Shown piece after piece: positions 1-12,346 of a stretch of 64,000 bases of DNA. Origin of the DNA: Rachycentron canadum. Its lineage: Eukaryota; Chordata; Actinopteri; Carangiformes; Rachycentridae. Location of the stretch: assembly GCA_038496675.1 (NCBI GenBank), contig CM076667.1:16265469-16329468 (forward strand), in the 5' to 3' direction. Below the pieces are notes generated by a model. That model had not been told where the DNA came from. It did no database searches and saw only the letters and a program-made list of their open reading frames with translations. The position numbers and the translations under genes are program-made. Within the stretch, counting starts at the first letter, position 1; each line of letters begins with the position of its first letter.

Positions 1-2946
1 CGTCTCGGGGCTCTGCTTGGTTACATCACCGTAGGTCATGACACCAAGCTGCAACACAGAATTACATCTTTGGGTTAAATGAGCAATTGACCTGCTCATA
101 CAGAAATTTTAAGAGAGAATAACATATGAAAGTAAAAGCCCACTGCTAAAATTGGGCACTATTTTAGATCTGTCTGTGTAAATGTAAAGGACCAAAACAC
201 TCAGTAACCAGTCACAAAAATTTTAACTTTACCTTGTCACTCATGCCGAACCTGGTCACCATCATTTTTGCTATTTTGGTTGCACCATCAAAGTCACTGG
301 AGGCTCCTAAAATAAACAATAACAAGAAAGGTACAGTGTTTGAAACAAGAGCCAAACAGACATTATCTGATGTGCTTTTATATTTTACTGTAGTATAATA
401 ATGTAGTTATAGTATAATAAATCATGAAATCATTAATATTGTGAATAATGTCTTCATCCTTCTTCATTTTCATAGAAATGATAAATATCTATTTATTTTC
501 TGGACACAATTGGTCAAAATTCATAAGAAAAACAACAGCACTAAATTATCTTTGCAGTACATCCATTGGCAGGAAGAACTAGTTATACAACATAAGTGAA
601 GCATTTTATCTTTAACAGCATGTCTGTTGCCAGTACCACAACAGGACAGACACAGATACATCAACTAAATCAAGCCATCCTAATCTCGCACCAGTGGTGA
701 TGTAGTCGTCTCCAAAGATGAGCTCCTCTGCTACTCGACCGCCCATACTGACATCCATCTGAGCCAGGAGCTGGGCTCTTGTTTCACTCCAGCGGTCATT
801 CTCTGGGAGCATGGAAACCTGGAGGACAGAGAAATGCTGGCTTGTTTTAAAATGTACTGGACAAGGATGACTGGATATGTTGGGAAGTGACAGAAAAAAA
901 ATGCTCACATGACCAAGAGTTGGTCCCCGGGGCATGATAGTGGCCTTATTGATGGGCATTGCGTCTTTGGTGTAATAGGCAACGATGGCATGGCCGGACT
1001 CGTGGTAAGCAGTGATTGTCTTATTCTTCTTGTCGATTTCGACGCTCCTCCTCTCAGGGCCTGGTATAAAAAGGACACAATAAAAGGATAATAACTCACT
1101 CAGGAATTTAGATACTTAGCCTTCATTAATCTCTCACTGACAGGGTTCCTGTCTCTTAACTTGAGTTTGTTCAGGTAATCTGTCTCATGTGATGTGATGC
1201 AAGGGCTGCGGAGCAGATCAAAACACTGTGTGCACTCACCCATGAGGATCTTGTCCTTAGCGAACTCCAGCTCCTTCAGTGTGACCATCTCTTTCCCGTC
1301 CACAGCTGCCTTCAGGGCCGCCTGGTTGACCAGGTTCTCAAGCTCTGCACCAGAGAATCCCACTGTGCCCCGGGCAATAATTTCCGCATCCAAGGCTGTA
1401 AAAGAACACACACAAAAGAAAATGATGGTGATCACAGTTCAAAAGGACAATGATGTCTTTTACAGAACTGGTAAAGAAAGGTATTCTCACAAGTTGTCAA
1501 TTAGAAATTGTTACTGAAATGCTAACAAAAATATAAGAGTGAAAAATCAGAGCAATAAGAATCGCAACCTGAAAGATCTGCTTTTTAACATATTAGTTAC
1601 AAGTGTCCTTTTCATTTTTAGTCTCTTATCCTGACACCTACCAGGGTCCACTTTAATCTTGGAGAGGTACCAGTTGAGAATCTCAGTGCGTCCTTTGACA
1701 TCTGGGCGAGGTACCGTCACCTGCATGTCAAACCTCCCAGGCCTTACCAGAGCGCTGAAAAGAAACACAAAAGTTGTAATCATCAAGATTCACAGGGAAT
1801 ACGTTCTTCCATTCCAGATAAACGTCCAAGTTTACTGTATCAAAACCCAAATGTCAGTGAAATTACTGGGATGCCATATTATTGTTCTGAACTTTTCAGA
1901 TATTATTATCATTTTCATAAAGAGTGAAAAGTAAAGTAAAGTTTTTACAAACTGAAAATCAAGTCTTGGGTATTCATTCAGTCTAACTAAAGGAGATTCC
2001 TATGCTAATTAGAAGGCAAAATTACTGTTACTGTGGCTGAGCCTGAACAGGTCAACGCATATGTTTGTGTTCTGTGTGAATGAAAATATTTGACTGAGGT
2101 AGTGACATGCTGAAATTAGGACAAGGCCAAAGGGAACTATCAGGACAAAGGTTACAGAGTGGGAAAAAACTAGAACAGTTTTACAGATATTGTCTGGATG
2201 TACACACAGTGTATGTGTTTCCCTTATTTCAGTTTGACCTGTTGCAGAATATCAGCAGGTCACACTTGTTGTTCAACAGATTTGTTCCTCTTAAATGGGC
2301 AAACTCAAACATACGTAAAAATATGCATATTTATTTGAAATGAAACATACTTATCCAGAGCCTCAGCAAAGTTTGTAGCACCAATAACGATGACTCCTTC
2401 ATTTGGTTTAAACCTGGAAAATACCAAAACATTGAGAACAAGGAAATCAAACTTCTCAACAACATTATTTTATTCACCGTGTGCAGTTTAAAAATATCAC
2501 TAGCAATAGCAATAAAACTGACCCGTCCATTTCAGCCAGCAGCTGGTTAATGGTTTGTCTGGAGTAAGGATGCATAGGAGACTCAATCCTCTTCCCTCCA
2601 ACACTGTCCAGCTCATCAATGAAGATGACACAGGGAGCGTTGGCTTTTGCCTCCTCTGTAACCGACAAAGTAAGAGATGTTGTAGTTGTGTGGCTACATC
2701 TTTAACTGGTCCCTGAAATTCTCTCACTTTCAGCAAACCTACTGAAAAGGTTCCTTATGCGGCCCGCGCCGACTCCCACGAACATCTCGTCAAACTCTGA
2801 TCCGGAGGCATAGTAGAAAGGCACCTCCGCCTCTCCAGCCACGGCTCGTGCCAACAGAGTCTTTCCTGTGCCAGGTGGACCAACAAGGAGGATCCCTGGG
2901 AGGGTAACAGAGGAAAAACATTTAAAAAGAATAACAACATATCAAA

Positions 2947-3019
<73 letters not shown>

Positions 3020-6000
3020 AAGAAAAGGATTGTTTGCCAAATTTGTACAGACAGCTAATATCCTGGGTGACAAAATTAGAAGAATGTGGAATGTGTGAAG
3101 AAAGTTCAGTAACAATACCTTTAGGCAGCTTTCCACCCAGAACAGTAAACTTCTGTGGGTTTTTGAGAAACTCGACAACGTCCTGTAATTCATTCTTTGC
3201 CTCCTCCACTCCTTTGACATGCTCAAATGTCACATTCTTCATCTGGATGGGGTCGACTGCAGAGTCGAGGCCAGATGTGCGGAATCTCACTGTGAAATCC
3301 AAAAACAACTGGGTCAGTTCAGTAGGACCAGAAACATTTATTTACAGTATCTCACAATGAAAAACAATTGCTATGCTCACTGCGGCACAAGAGTAAATAT
3401 GATGATTCACATGTATGGTGCTTTTCCACATTTATCACTTCAAACTATTTGAATACTTCCAGCAAATAGAGATAGAAACATACATAGACGATTTAGATAT
3501 TTCAGTATTAGTACACTGTGGTATCCAGCAGGAAAATCCGTCATACTCTACATGCACACCACTGGAGAGGTATCATATTCTATTAGCCTAATAGTACACA
3601 TACCAAAAACCTACTGGATCAAATATCTATAATAATAAAGCAAATTTATTGTAAAAGCTTGTAGACATTAACAAGCCTTGTTCTCTGTGCAGTGTGCATG
3701 TAGGGTTTCAAGTTGATTTGCAAGCATAGGAAAGAATGAAAACTGAAACAAACCAGCATCAGAAAAGGAGCCTTTACCCGAGAGAAATGGGGTTCTTGAC
3801 AGGCCATAAACAGCAACAAGTAGGAGGACGAAAAGGATAAACCTGGTTTTCCTCATGGAGTCTGTCAAAACAGGGAAGAGAAAAACGTTAGCTATGACTC
3901 CTATCCCTCCATATTCAACTCAGCACTGACATCTAAAGAAAACCTGGTGCATATGTTACACTGAATATCAGGGAGTAGTTCTGACTACGTTTTCTTTTCT
4001 GTCTCAATAATAGGTCTAGTTCCAAATGAGTGAGCCACATGCCTTGTGCTTTCTGTGTATAGGCCTGGGACCTCATGAACCCCTCAGTGAAACCCGTCTT
4101 GAAAGCCTCCTGCTGGTTTTCTGGAAGGTTCTTTTGTTTGATCACTTGGTCCAGCGACTGCACCTCTGGTACCTTCTCCTTCATGAGCAAACCCTGTGAG
4201 GGAATCAGAAGCAGAGTTGGTTGGCAAGCTTGACATGCAGAGAGATTGGTGGGACCTCAAAAATTAAACATACTGACCTTCATAAAGGCTGGTGTGTAGG
4301 CCTCAGACTCCACTGGACCACCATGACCAGACATTCGTCTGGTCCTTGATCTAAGAGTCTTGAAACCCCGACTCTGGACCCATACTAAATAGAGGAGCAC
4401 ATGGAAAGTGCAAAATATTAATCGCTTCCCTAAATGTCAAGCCCTTCATATACACTGATAACTCCCACACAGCAGATTATGGGTCAAAATTTATTTCTTA
4501 CCGGGTAAGAAATGTAGTTCTGAGCAAACTTTTTTTAGAGGGCTGTGGTATTGTCTGAGGAATATTGGGGAGCCAAAAACACCCAACCTTCTGTGTGAAA
4601 ATCCTGTGGAACAAAAAGTATTTTACTTCACATTATACAGCCACTGTAATATAATATCCACTGTGTAACATTTTCTTGAATAGCAATAACAGCACCATTT
4701 TATAAAGTAAGCAGTGGTTCATTTTCTTAGGGAACACTAAAAGTTGGATAGCCTGAGATGCTCACCATGCTTGTTGTGAAAGAAGCTGTCTGCAGAAACG
4801 TGACTTGTCCTCCATATTGAAGGAACAGCGGGAGGTTCATCTGCTCCTGGTATAGGCAGTAACCTGCCTACCAGCTCATCCAGCTGATTTACTCTGATGT
4901 CTGACAGGCCAAGGTCCCTCAGACTCACAGTGGGCTATGAAGAAAGGATAGCCAAAGCAGATTATCTTCACATTTAATATGACAGTTCTAACAAAAATAA
5001 CTAAAATGTTTTAGAGCCTTTTGAAAGTCATACTATACTTTCACTTCCACCTAATAATTAACACAATGATGGATATATTTCACAATTTAGAGTTGCTTGT
5101 TTGAATATTATATTGACATACAGGTTGGTAACAACAACAGGTTCTGTTATGCCTAACAATTAATTTCTTGACTGGTGTAACACTGAAAAACAATGAAGTG
5201 TGAACTTTTAAAGCCTACTACTTAAATGGATATTATTGTGTTTAACTTATACTTTTTTTTCTTAATAACTAACTTTTTGATCATGATGATTATGTACTGT
5301 ACCCTCAAAATAATATTGTACCCCTGGAATCACTTCGGTGCATCATGCATCCAGTGTCAATCTCACCTCTTTGAGAAAGGAACTGTGCTCTGCAGTGAAG
5401 TCTTTGTGCAGGGTCTGGACTGAAGCTGTGGCTGAGTTCTTCAGAGAGTGGAGGGCATTGATGAGCTGGCTGAGGGGCACTATCATCTAGCAGATACAGA
5501 ACAGGAAAAGATGGTGAAGGGCAGTTTTATAACACGCCTTGGGATGTATAATCTGACAGTTATTAGAAAAAAAAAAGAAGAAAAAAAAACACGCACATAA
5601 GAGAATGAGTGTAAACAAATCTCAGTTGTGCTGGATCGTGGGGTAGGACTGTTATGTCAGTGTTATTCAGGTCGACTCTCCACCGCTCTCTCGCTAACAG
5701 AGAGCAGTATGGCCCACGTACGTCAGACGTGTGCGACTTATGTAACCTCAACTTTGAAGATTAACTTATATCCCATCGATTTACCTTATAACCACCTCTA
5801 ATATGATGTATCATTGGAATATATCGTGATCGAGACCGCGCCAGCCTCCACGTTGACATAACTTACATGATACAATGCTCATTATAATGCAAACTAGCTT
5901 AAACGTGTTAAAGCTAGCATTAGCCAAGCTAAGTTGTCATTGACCGCAGGGTAATATGTGACAAAGAAAAAAAGAGAATCAACTGACAGAAGCTCTTATT

Positions 6001-6147
6001 GTTGTAACTCCCCGACAACGTTAACAGTATAACCAAAATATAGACAGGCTGTCAGAGGAGCTCCGATTAGCTTTAGCTAGCTAAATCAAAAGTGCTATCC
6101 AGTCGGCTTACCTGCTGAGGCTGAAACGATGTCGACAGTGAAAACAT
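1..6147 (-). CDS. yme1l1: YME1L1, mitochondrial i-AAA protease (ATP-dependent zinc metalloprotease), 3' end outside window
   Basis: Inner-membrane AAA+ protease facing the intermembrane space; the family processes OPA1 and degrades TIM and lipid-transfer proteins. Coding exons in order: 6112-6147, 5367-5486, 4766-4934, 4502-4603, 4278-4384, 4043-4193, 3778-3861, 3119-3289, 2743-2895, 2523-2655, 2351-2413, 1642-1754, 1240-1395, 909-1060, 692-818, 233-306, 1-48. They sum to 653 in-frame codons; the human protein is 716 or 773 aa, so about 60 C-terminal residues are missing. Visible: presequence beginning MFSLSTSFQ; one membrane segment near residues 236-250 (RFILFVLLLVAVYGL); Walker A GPPGTGKT at 319-326; pore-loop FVG at about 352; Walker B IFIDELD at about 375-381; second-region-of-homology RPGRFD at 434-439; zinc site HESGH at about 539-543 with a likely third ligand in GASSDFD near 617. 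All catalytic motifs are intact. The start context has A at -3. The intron after 4043-4193 uses a GC donor. Introns 1755-2350 and 4935-5366 show nothing notable. Confidence 0.97.
2947..3019. repeat. (GATA)n microsatellite
   Basis: About 18 nearly perfect tetranucleotide copies lie in a yme1l1 intron, only about 50 bp from the exon ending at 2895. It creates spurious Tyr-Leu-Ser-Ile open frames on the minus strand. Confidence 0.98.
4041..4042 (-). other. yme1l1: GC splice donor in yme1l1 (GC-AG intron 3862-4042)
   Basis: Read on the minus strand the exon ends CACAAG and the intron begins GCATGT. Joining here gives the reading TQKAQ-DSMRK, which matches the human order TQKTN-DSLRR and keeps phase 1. 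The nearest GT (four bases on) would break the frame. The acceptor is TTTTGACAG at 3862-3870. A non-canonical GC-AG intron is therefore the best reading. Confidence 0.85.
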
Positions 6148-6338
6148 TTTTACCAAATGATGATTCAAAAATAAAGATTTGGAGGGCGGATGTATGAGGA
6201 CAGACCCTCTATATAACGTAAATTAACGAGTCCTCCTGGAAGCGATGTCCTTTGTTTTCCCTGTTATACAACTTTCAGCAGCTTAGCTAACTACAGCAAA
6301 TGGATTCTCCGGCGTCTGAGGTCAAAAGGACTACAAAT

Positions 6339-6346
6339 TGACGTCA
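6339..6346. promoter_or_regulatory. Palindromic CRE (TGACGTCA) in shared promoter
   Basis: A perfect eight-base cAMP-response element lies about 190 bp upstream of the yme1l1 ATG and 530 bp upstream of the mastl ATG. Full palindromic CREs bound by CREB/ATF1 are typical of promoters within a few hundred bases of a start site. Binding is inferred. Confidence 0.55.
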
Positions 6347-6767
6347 AAACGGTTTTCCATTACATCACCCGTGAAAATAAAACTAAAACCAAAAAAGTTT
6401 ATTAAAATTTTCATTCTGTATTGGACAGTTATAGCTGTACATATAATTAATATTTTCCCATTGGGTTTTCATAGTAGGAAAAACATTTGGCTGTTATAAC
6501 ACAATTTCAACATTTACGACCAATGCGTGTTCCTTACTGCCTGACTAAAAATATTAAATAAAAATATAATAAAATATTATATTAATATTTGATAATATAA
6601 TAAAATTATCGTATGTTGCTGTATTATATTGAGAAATAATAATAATTAAGTTCACGGATAAAATAAACAAATAACTTTTCATTATCATACACCTTAAAAG
6701 TATGTCATGTTTTGCGTACAGGCAGTTGATTGAACGCCAAAGGACCCCGCGAGAAAGAGCAGCGGAA

Positions 6768-6781
6768 TTCAAATTTTCAAA
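6768..6781. promoter_or_regulatory. mastl: Two CHR-like elements upstream of mastl
   Basis: Two copies of TTCAAA (TTTGAA on the other strand) overlap 6768-6773 and 6776-6781, about 100 bp before the mastl ATG. TTTGAA is the consensus cell-cycle homology region bound by MuvB/DREAM in G2/M genes, a class to which MASTL would be expected to belong. The motif is short, so the evidence is position plus gene class. Confidence 0.35.
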
Positions 6782-6879
6782 ACAAACCCGAGATTGTTGT
6801 TGTGTCATGTAAGTGTTTACTTTGAGCTGGCTAGCTTCAACAGACACCACCCAAATCCTCATTCGAGACGAGTTAAATA

Positions 6880-9800
6880 ATGGACGTAGATGAAAAGCAC
6901 GACTCCAGCACAAATGAGAAAACGGTTGATGTTCCTAAACCGCCTTCAATCGAGGATTTCGTCGTTTTGAAGCCCATCAGCCGCGGTGCCTTTGGCAAGG
7001 TCTACCTTGCACGGAAGAAGTGCAATGCGCGATTATACGCCATTAAGGTCAGTCTTTTTGGTCTTTGGCTACAGGTGAAGCTACACTAGAAGCTTAATTC
7101 TTACCAGATTAATTGAAACACTGTTTTTTTTTTTCTTTTCTTTTCAGGTCATGAAGAAAGCAGATATGGTTGATAAAAACATGACAGGGCAAATGAAGGC
7201 GGAGAGAGATGCACTCGCTCTGAGCAAAAGCCCCTTTGTGGTTCACCTGTTTTACTCCCTTCAGACAGCCACCAAGATCTATCTGGTAACACCCAATGGC
7301 TAAAAAATGACACTCACAAAACACAATTACAGTTAAATTGTTATTTGTATATCTGACATTTAAGATTTTGCTTACAGGTAATGGAATACCTTATTGGTGG
7401 AGATGTCAAATCTCTGCTTCATATCTATGGATATTTCGACCAAGATATGGCTGTTAAATACATTTCAGAAGTTGCTCTGGCTTTAGACTACCTTCACCGT
7501 CATGGTATAATTCACAGGTAAATTGATAGTTTATTCAATGTGTCTATGCCTTGTTAAATGTGTATAACAGTTAATGATTTATTTTCTGAAGATTTAATGC
7601 AGATATGTAATTTGCACAAGTTTTACCTTTTTAGGGACTTGAAGCCAGACAATATGCTCATATCCAATGAGGGTCACATCAAGCTAACTGACTTTGGCCT
7701 TTCTAAAGTCAAACTTGACAGAGGTATGAAGTCCCACCACCTTCACACTTAAATAAATTGTGGCCATCATGACTAGTTTTGCTAATAATATTTATTTTGT
7801 CTGTGTGCTTTCAATATCAGAACTGAGTCTTATGGATATCCTAACCACCCCATCCTTGGCTAAACCAAAAAAAGATTATTTCCGCACACCAGGTCAAGTC
7901 CTCTCCTTAATCAGCTCCCTAGGGTTTGTAAGTACATTTATCTCTTTTTCAATGAGGCAGTGTCCAATTTGCAATTGTCTCACATGACTGTTATTTATTT
8001 ATTCAAACACAGAATACACCCGCAGGAGAAGGCAAGCGTCACTACAGCGCATCTGCTGTGTCCAGTCCAATGTCCTGTGGCAAAATAAAACCTAAGAATA
8101 ACTCTCTTGGTTCTCCAGTGATGAAGAAAAAAGATCAAAGATACCCATGGAAATTGGGTATGTCATAGTGGTGTTTACTTTCTTTTTTTAAATGTCATTT
8201 TCATGAATTAACCCTTTGGAATAACCGAGGTGCAGTATTGCTTAATTATGTGTTAAAAGCTGTATGTCTAATCAAATTTTTATTGTATTTACATAGGACC
8301 CAACAACAGTGTGTTTAGTCCTCACAACCTGGCTAAAAATCTGACTCCCACACTGCTGAAGACCAGAAAGAGATTTGAGACAATGAGTGCAGGCAGCACC
8401 ACAGACACTGAAGGTGGAATCAGTCCATTGTGGGAGTGTGATGAGGTCAGTGATTGTGAACCTTTAATTGTGTAAAATGACCTATTATGACCAATTAAAC
8501 ATGTTAATCTTTGAATAGTAGCAACTGGTATAGATATAAGAATTGGAATCATCTCTCGTTTAGACAATAATTTTCCTTTTTTTTTTCTTAGAAAGAAAAT
8601 GAACACACTAATGAACAGAAGGTCAGGGGGCTTCCTGAATCCAAACAGGATATTGGACCCACAAAATTGAAAACCTTCGGCTTCTCTGCCAAGGCCAGCA
8701 CCAGTCTGGCCAAAATGTCAAATCTGGACCCACTTGCAGAGAAAAGGCCTCATACCAACAAGCTTGAGTCTGTTTCCGCTGCTCAGGAGGAAGTTTGTCT
8801 GTCAGTGACAGATGACAATGACACTACTGTTTCCTCATCTGTGAAGAGAACATTTTCAGATGTAGAGAGGAGTCCAGAGCCATTTGAAATCCAAGCCAAG
8901 AAGGGTAACACAGACTACAGAAGATGCTATGAGATTCCAGGAGAGACTGCGAGGTTTCACACTGGCCTAACGGGAACGTTTTCCGCCATTCAAATCGGCG
9001 AGTTCATGGCCTCCACTGAGGGGATTGTGTCAGCTGAAGACCGGGTCCCAAAGCGCTCCAGTCCCATTGCTGTGGCCAAAACCCTCTTTTGTGAACTGGA
9101 AGAGCCAACAGAGGACGTGTTTGAAGATGGAGCCAAAGACTTGTCGCATTCAAGTTTCACATCACCACTTGCTGGAAACAGTGACATTTGCAGGAGCTTG
9201 AGTCTGGACTCTGATGGCTCTATGCACGAAACGTCTCTCACTATGGAGAGCTGCTTATCTCACAAACCGAGCAAGTGCCCCAAAAACAGGAGCTCAGCAT
9301 CATCTGAAGAGCAAGAAGGAAATAAAGATACTTCCATCACTGAATCACTGCCACAAACACCTTCTGTTACGACTGAGACACCCAAACTGAGTCATTTTGG
9401 CCAGAGAGGTGAATCTCAGTGTTCTTCTTTCAGCCGGTTCCCTGATCTGGCCTGTGGTGTGGCGCAGTCCCCCTCATTCCTCAAGCCACGGAACGTTGTG
9501 GCTTTCCGTAGCTACTGTAGCTCCATTAACCGCTCCAACATGTCGGGGGTCTCCCGACTTAGCATTGGGTCTGTGGAGGCTATGGACATGTCTGCATCGG
9601 CCTCTTACTACTCTGTGTCTGGTGCTGCAACACCAGTGCAGAACAGACCCAGGTCCAGTAGGTCCCTGTGTCAGGTAGGCAAACAGGGATACAGTTTAAA
9701 GTTTCATTCTTCTTCTCCTTAAACAGAGATGCAGCACTCATTGTTTTTAATTGGCACCTTTAGCCGCTAGTGGTGCATCAATGTGTTTGACATAATAACA

Positions 9801-12275
9801 TTTCTCAACACTTTTAAATAGTAATAATTTTAATAATAATAATAATTTTTTAAAGCCTGAGAGCACAAATTCATCATCATCATCTTGCACACACAATCAA
9901 CATTATAAAGCAGACATTTTTATTTACTGTACATGGGTCTAAAAATGATCATTGTTCAGGACTTTGAGGAACCTTTATAATGATCCAGTACAATAGACTG
10001 ACAATGAATTCTACCTTTTGTGAAGCTTGCAGAGGGGCGTTGACAGTATTTGGGAGAATAACTGGTGATGTATTGAATGTATTGATGTATTGATTTTCTC
10101 ACATTAGCTTTTTGTTTCTTCTTGTTATCAGACTCCTCAGCCCATGTCGACCTCCCACACCCCTTTCAGGACTCCAAAGAGTGTCCGGAGGGGCGCGCTG
10201 CCTGTTGAAGGTGCACCCATTTTAGGAACCCCAGACTATTTGGCTCCAGAGCTTCTTTTAGGAAAACCACATGGTAAGAAACGGAAATTATTAAAGGGTG
10301 TTTATGACACAAATAGATAAAAGCTTTGTAGTCAAACAGATAGTCCAACACAGTCTTATGATATTTCAATGGATGCTTGACGTTGTAGCTCTTGTGACAA
10401 GCATTCTCTTTTAGTTTCAGGAAATGGTCAGTGTGGTAAGTTTATCATGATATTGCTGTTTTTGCAAGTGAGCTTGCATGTTTACCCAGCCTGCTAATAC
10501 GCTAGAGGAAATAAGCTGATTTCCCCCTGTATCCCTATCCCACTGTTTCTGTTTCTACCCTTTGTATTGGTGAACACGCTGTGGGCCTGATCAAAGGGAA
10601 GGGGGACAGCTTTTTAAATGTGCGATTACAAAGGTTAAAAGAATGGGATTGTCTCCTAACATTAAGCTAACACCATTGTTAACAGTTGGGGGATGAGATT
10701 TGTTCAGGTTTACATGCTTTTAACTGGATGGGTGTTTCTGCTCTTGAAGTCTGTAGGTTTGGGCTGATCTTGGCTCAGAGTCAGTGTGCTATGGCACTGG
10801 ATTTATTTTTGACATTTAACAAAATGTCATCTAATAATATCCTATTGATTTACCGTGTTATTATTCATTCAAATGGTAACTTGCTGAGGGCAGTATTTCC
10901 TGTCAGCTTGGTAGCACGATTGCTACTGAACAGTCAGCCTGTGACATGAATAATCATGTGTATCCGTATTTATTTATCTACTGTCAAGTATTTTTTTACT
11001 TTTTTTGTTATTGAGAAGCAAAATTGTCTCATTACAACTACAATACTAGACACAATTGTAAAGGTGTGTTAGATGTGTTTTCATTGATTTTGCAAAATGA
11101 CTGTGATTGACAATGACAGGCTCCCTGTTGGTTGTATCCTACATTAAGATTTGCTTGCTGCTGTAAATGTGTCCCATCAAATCAGTGTGTTGTGAGTGAA
11201 ATGTAAAGCTTATGTCCAGAAATCCATGATCCATGAACTAACTTTGTCCCTGCTTTTGCCACCGCAGTATAATTAGTGTGCACTCTAACAGGACTCACAG
11301 GGAGACACTGAAGTGAGCGGCTGTATGACAGTGTGACTTTTCTTTGCCCCTACCCCAGACTGCATGGTGGATTGGTGGGCACTGGGCGTGTGTCTTTTCG
11401 AGTTCCTCACAGGCATACCGCCTTTCAATGATGAGACGCCTCAGCTGGTTTTCCAGAATATTCTCAACAGAGGTGGGATTGGTTTTCTGCCCTCGTACCA
11501 ACATTCAAACATTCACAAAATCCTGAAGTTTGGTTGATGAAATGAATCACTAGTCATGATAACAGACTTTTGTTGCTTCTTTTAATAACTTCACCAAAAT
11601 GTTAGATATCCCATGGCCTGAGGGAGACGAGGAACTGTGTGAAAATTCAAGAAATGCCATTGAAATACTTCTGACAATGGACATGACAAAACGGGCCGGT
11701 CTGAAGGGTGAGGACCACTTGTCAATATATTTTATTTCACAAAATGTACCTGGATTTAGTTGTCAGATTGATTGACAGATCCTTTAAATAAACAAAAGAA
11801 TCAGCCAGGTTTTCAAAATTAGAATCGGGATTATGAAGTTAGAAAAGAGAACTAGACAACTAAATATGTAACACAAACTGGATGACGTAAGGTGAGTGAT
11901 TTTTCTTAAGGGTTTCTGTGCAGTAACAAATTTTGTCATATTTATATAGTCAAAAAAAAGATTGGTTCTTTAGTTTTGCTCTTCATCATACAGGAAATGA
12001 ACAAGTTAATATGTGATATTTAACAAAGTACTAATATTGTCAGTTGTCTCAAGACTTGTGGGTGAATCTGACTCTACTGGGATGTGAGTCTGAAAATGTT
12101 TTCTCAACACCCACCAGAACTCAAGTGCCACCCCCTGTTTGAGGGCTTGGACTGGGACAACCTGCAAAACCAGCGGATGCCTTTCATTCCTCAGCCAGAG
12201 GACGAAACCGACACCTCGTACTTTGAGGCGAGAAACAACGCACAGCACATCGCTGTGTCCGGCTTCAGTTTGTAG
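6880..12275 (+). CDS. mastl: MASTL / Greatwall mitotic serine-threonine kinase
   Basis: Complete gene. Greatwall phosphorylates ENSA/ARPP19, which then inhibit PP2A-B55 and allow mitotic entry. Exons: 6880-7047, 7148-7285, 7378-7517, 7635-7723, 7821-7927, 8013-8157, 8297-8445, 8592-9674, 10132-10273, 11359-11472, 11606-11707, 12118-12275 (TAG). The protein is 844 aa; human is 879. Visible: glycine loop ISRGAFGKV at 33-41, catalytic lysine in YAIK (K56), HRDLKPDN at 148-155, DFG at 168-170, then the family's long insertion (about 530 aa) before GTPDYLAPE at about 705-713. Most of the insertion is in the single 1,083-nt exon 8592-9674. The AGC-kinase C-tail is present and ends VSGFSL. Conserved patch FRTPGQVLSL lies at about 200. 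Start context has A at -3 and G at +4. Introns 9675-10131 and 11708-12117 show nothing notable; intron 10274-11358 may hide a microexon. Confidence 0.97.
10415..10435 (+). other. mastl: Candidate mastl microexon (15 nt from 10421, or 21 nt from 10415)
   Basis: A pyrimidine tract ends in TTTTAG (10409-10414) and again in TTTCAG (10415-10420). These are followed by 15 nt and then the near-perfect donor G|GTAAGT at 10436. Both possible exons (15 and 21 nt) are multiples of three, keep phase 1, contain no stop and would add GNGQC or VSGNGQC between ...GKPH and DCMVDWW, just before kinase helix F. The human protein aligns without this insert, so it would be optional. It may equally be a chance decoy. 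Confidence 0.35.
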
Positions 12276-12326
12276 AGCTGCAAACATTATAAAACACAAG
12301 GTTTTATAAAATTAGTGGTCAACAGA

Positions 12327-12346
12327 GTGTGTGTGTGTGTGTGTAT
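12327..12346. repeat. (TG)n in mastl 3' UTR
   Basis: Ten dinucleotide units about 50 bp after the mastl stop codon. Confidence 0.95.

Larger units (their letters stand above)
6148..6879. promoter_or_regulatory. Head-to-head yme1l1/mastl promoter region
   Basis: Only 732 bp separate the two start codons, so both 5' UTRs and both core promoters must fit here. The yme1l1 side (to about 6360) is richer in CpG and holds a perfect CRE; the centre (about 6360-6700) is AT-rich; the mastl side holds a short GC-richer patch (6740-6765) and TTCAAA elements. CCAAT boxes in either orientation occur at 6420, 6459 and 6520. No TATA box sits at a convincing distance. Bidirectional use is inferred from geometry. 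Confidence 0.75.

Noticed and set aside
2922..3308. Open frames rich in Tyr-Leu-Ser-Ile
   Set aside because: Translation of the (GATA)n microsatellite read through into the real yme1l1 exon 3119-3289.
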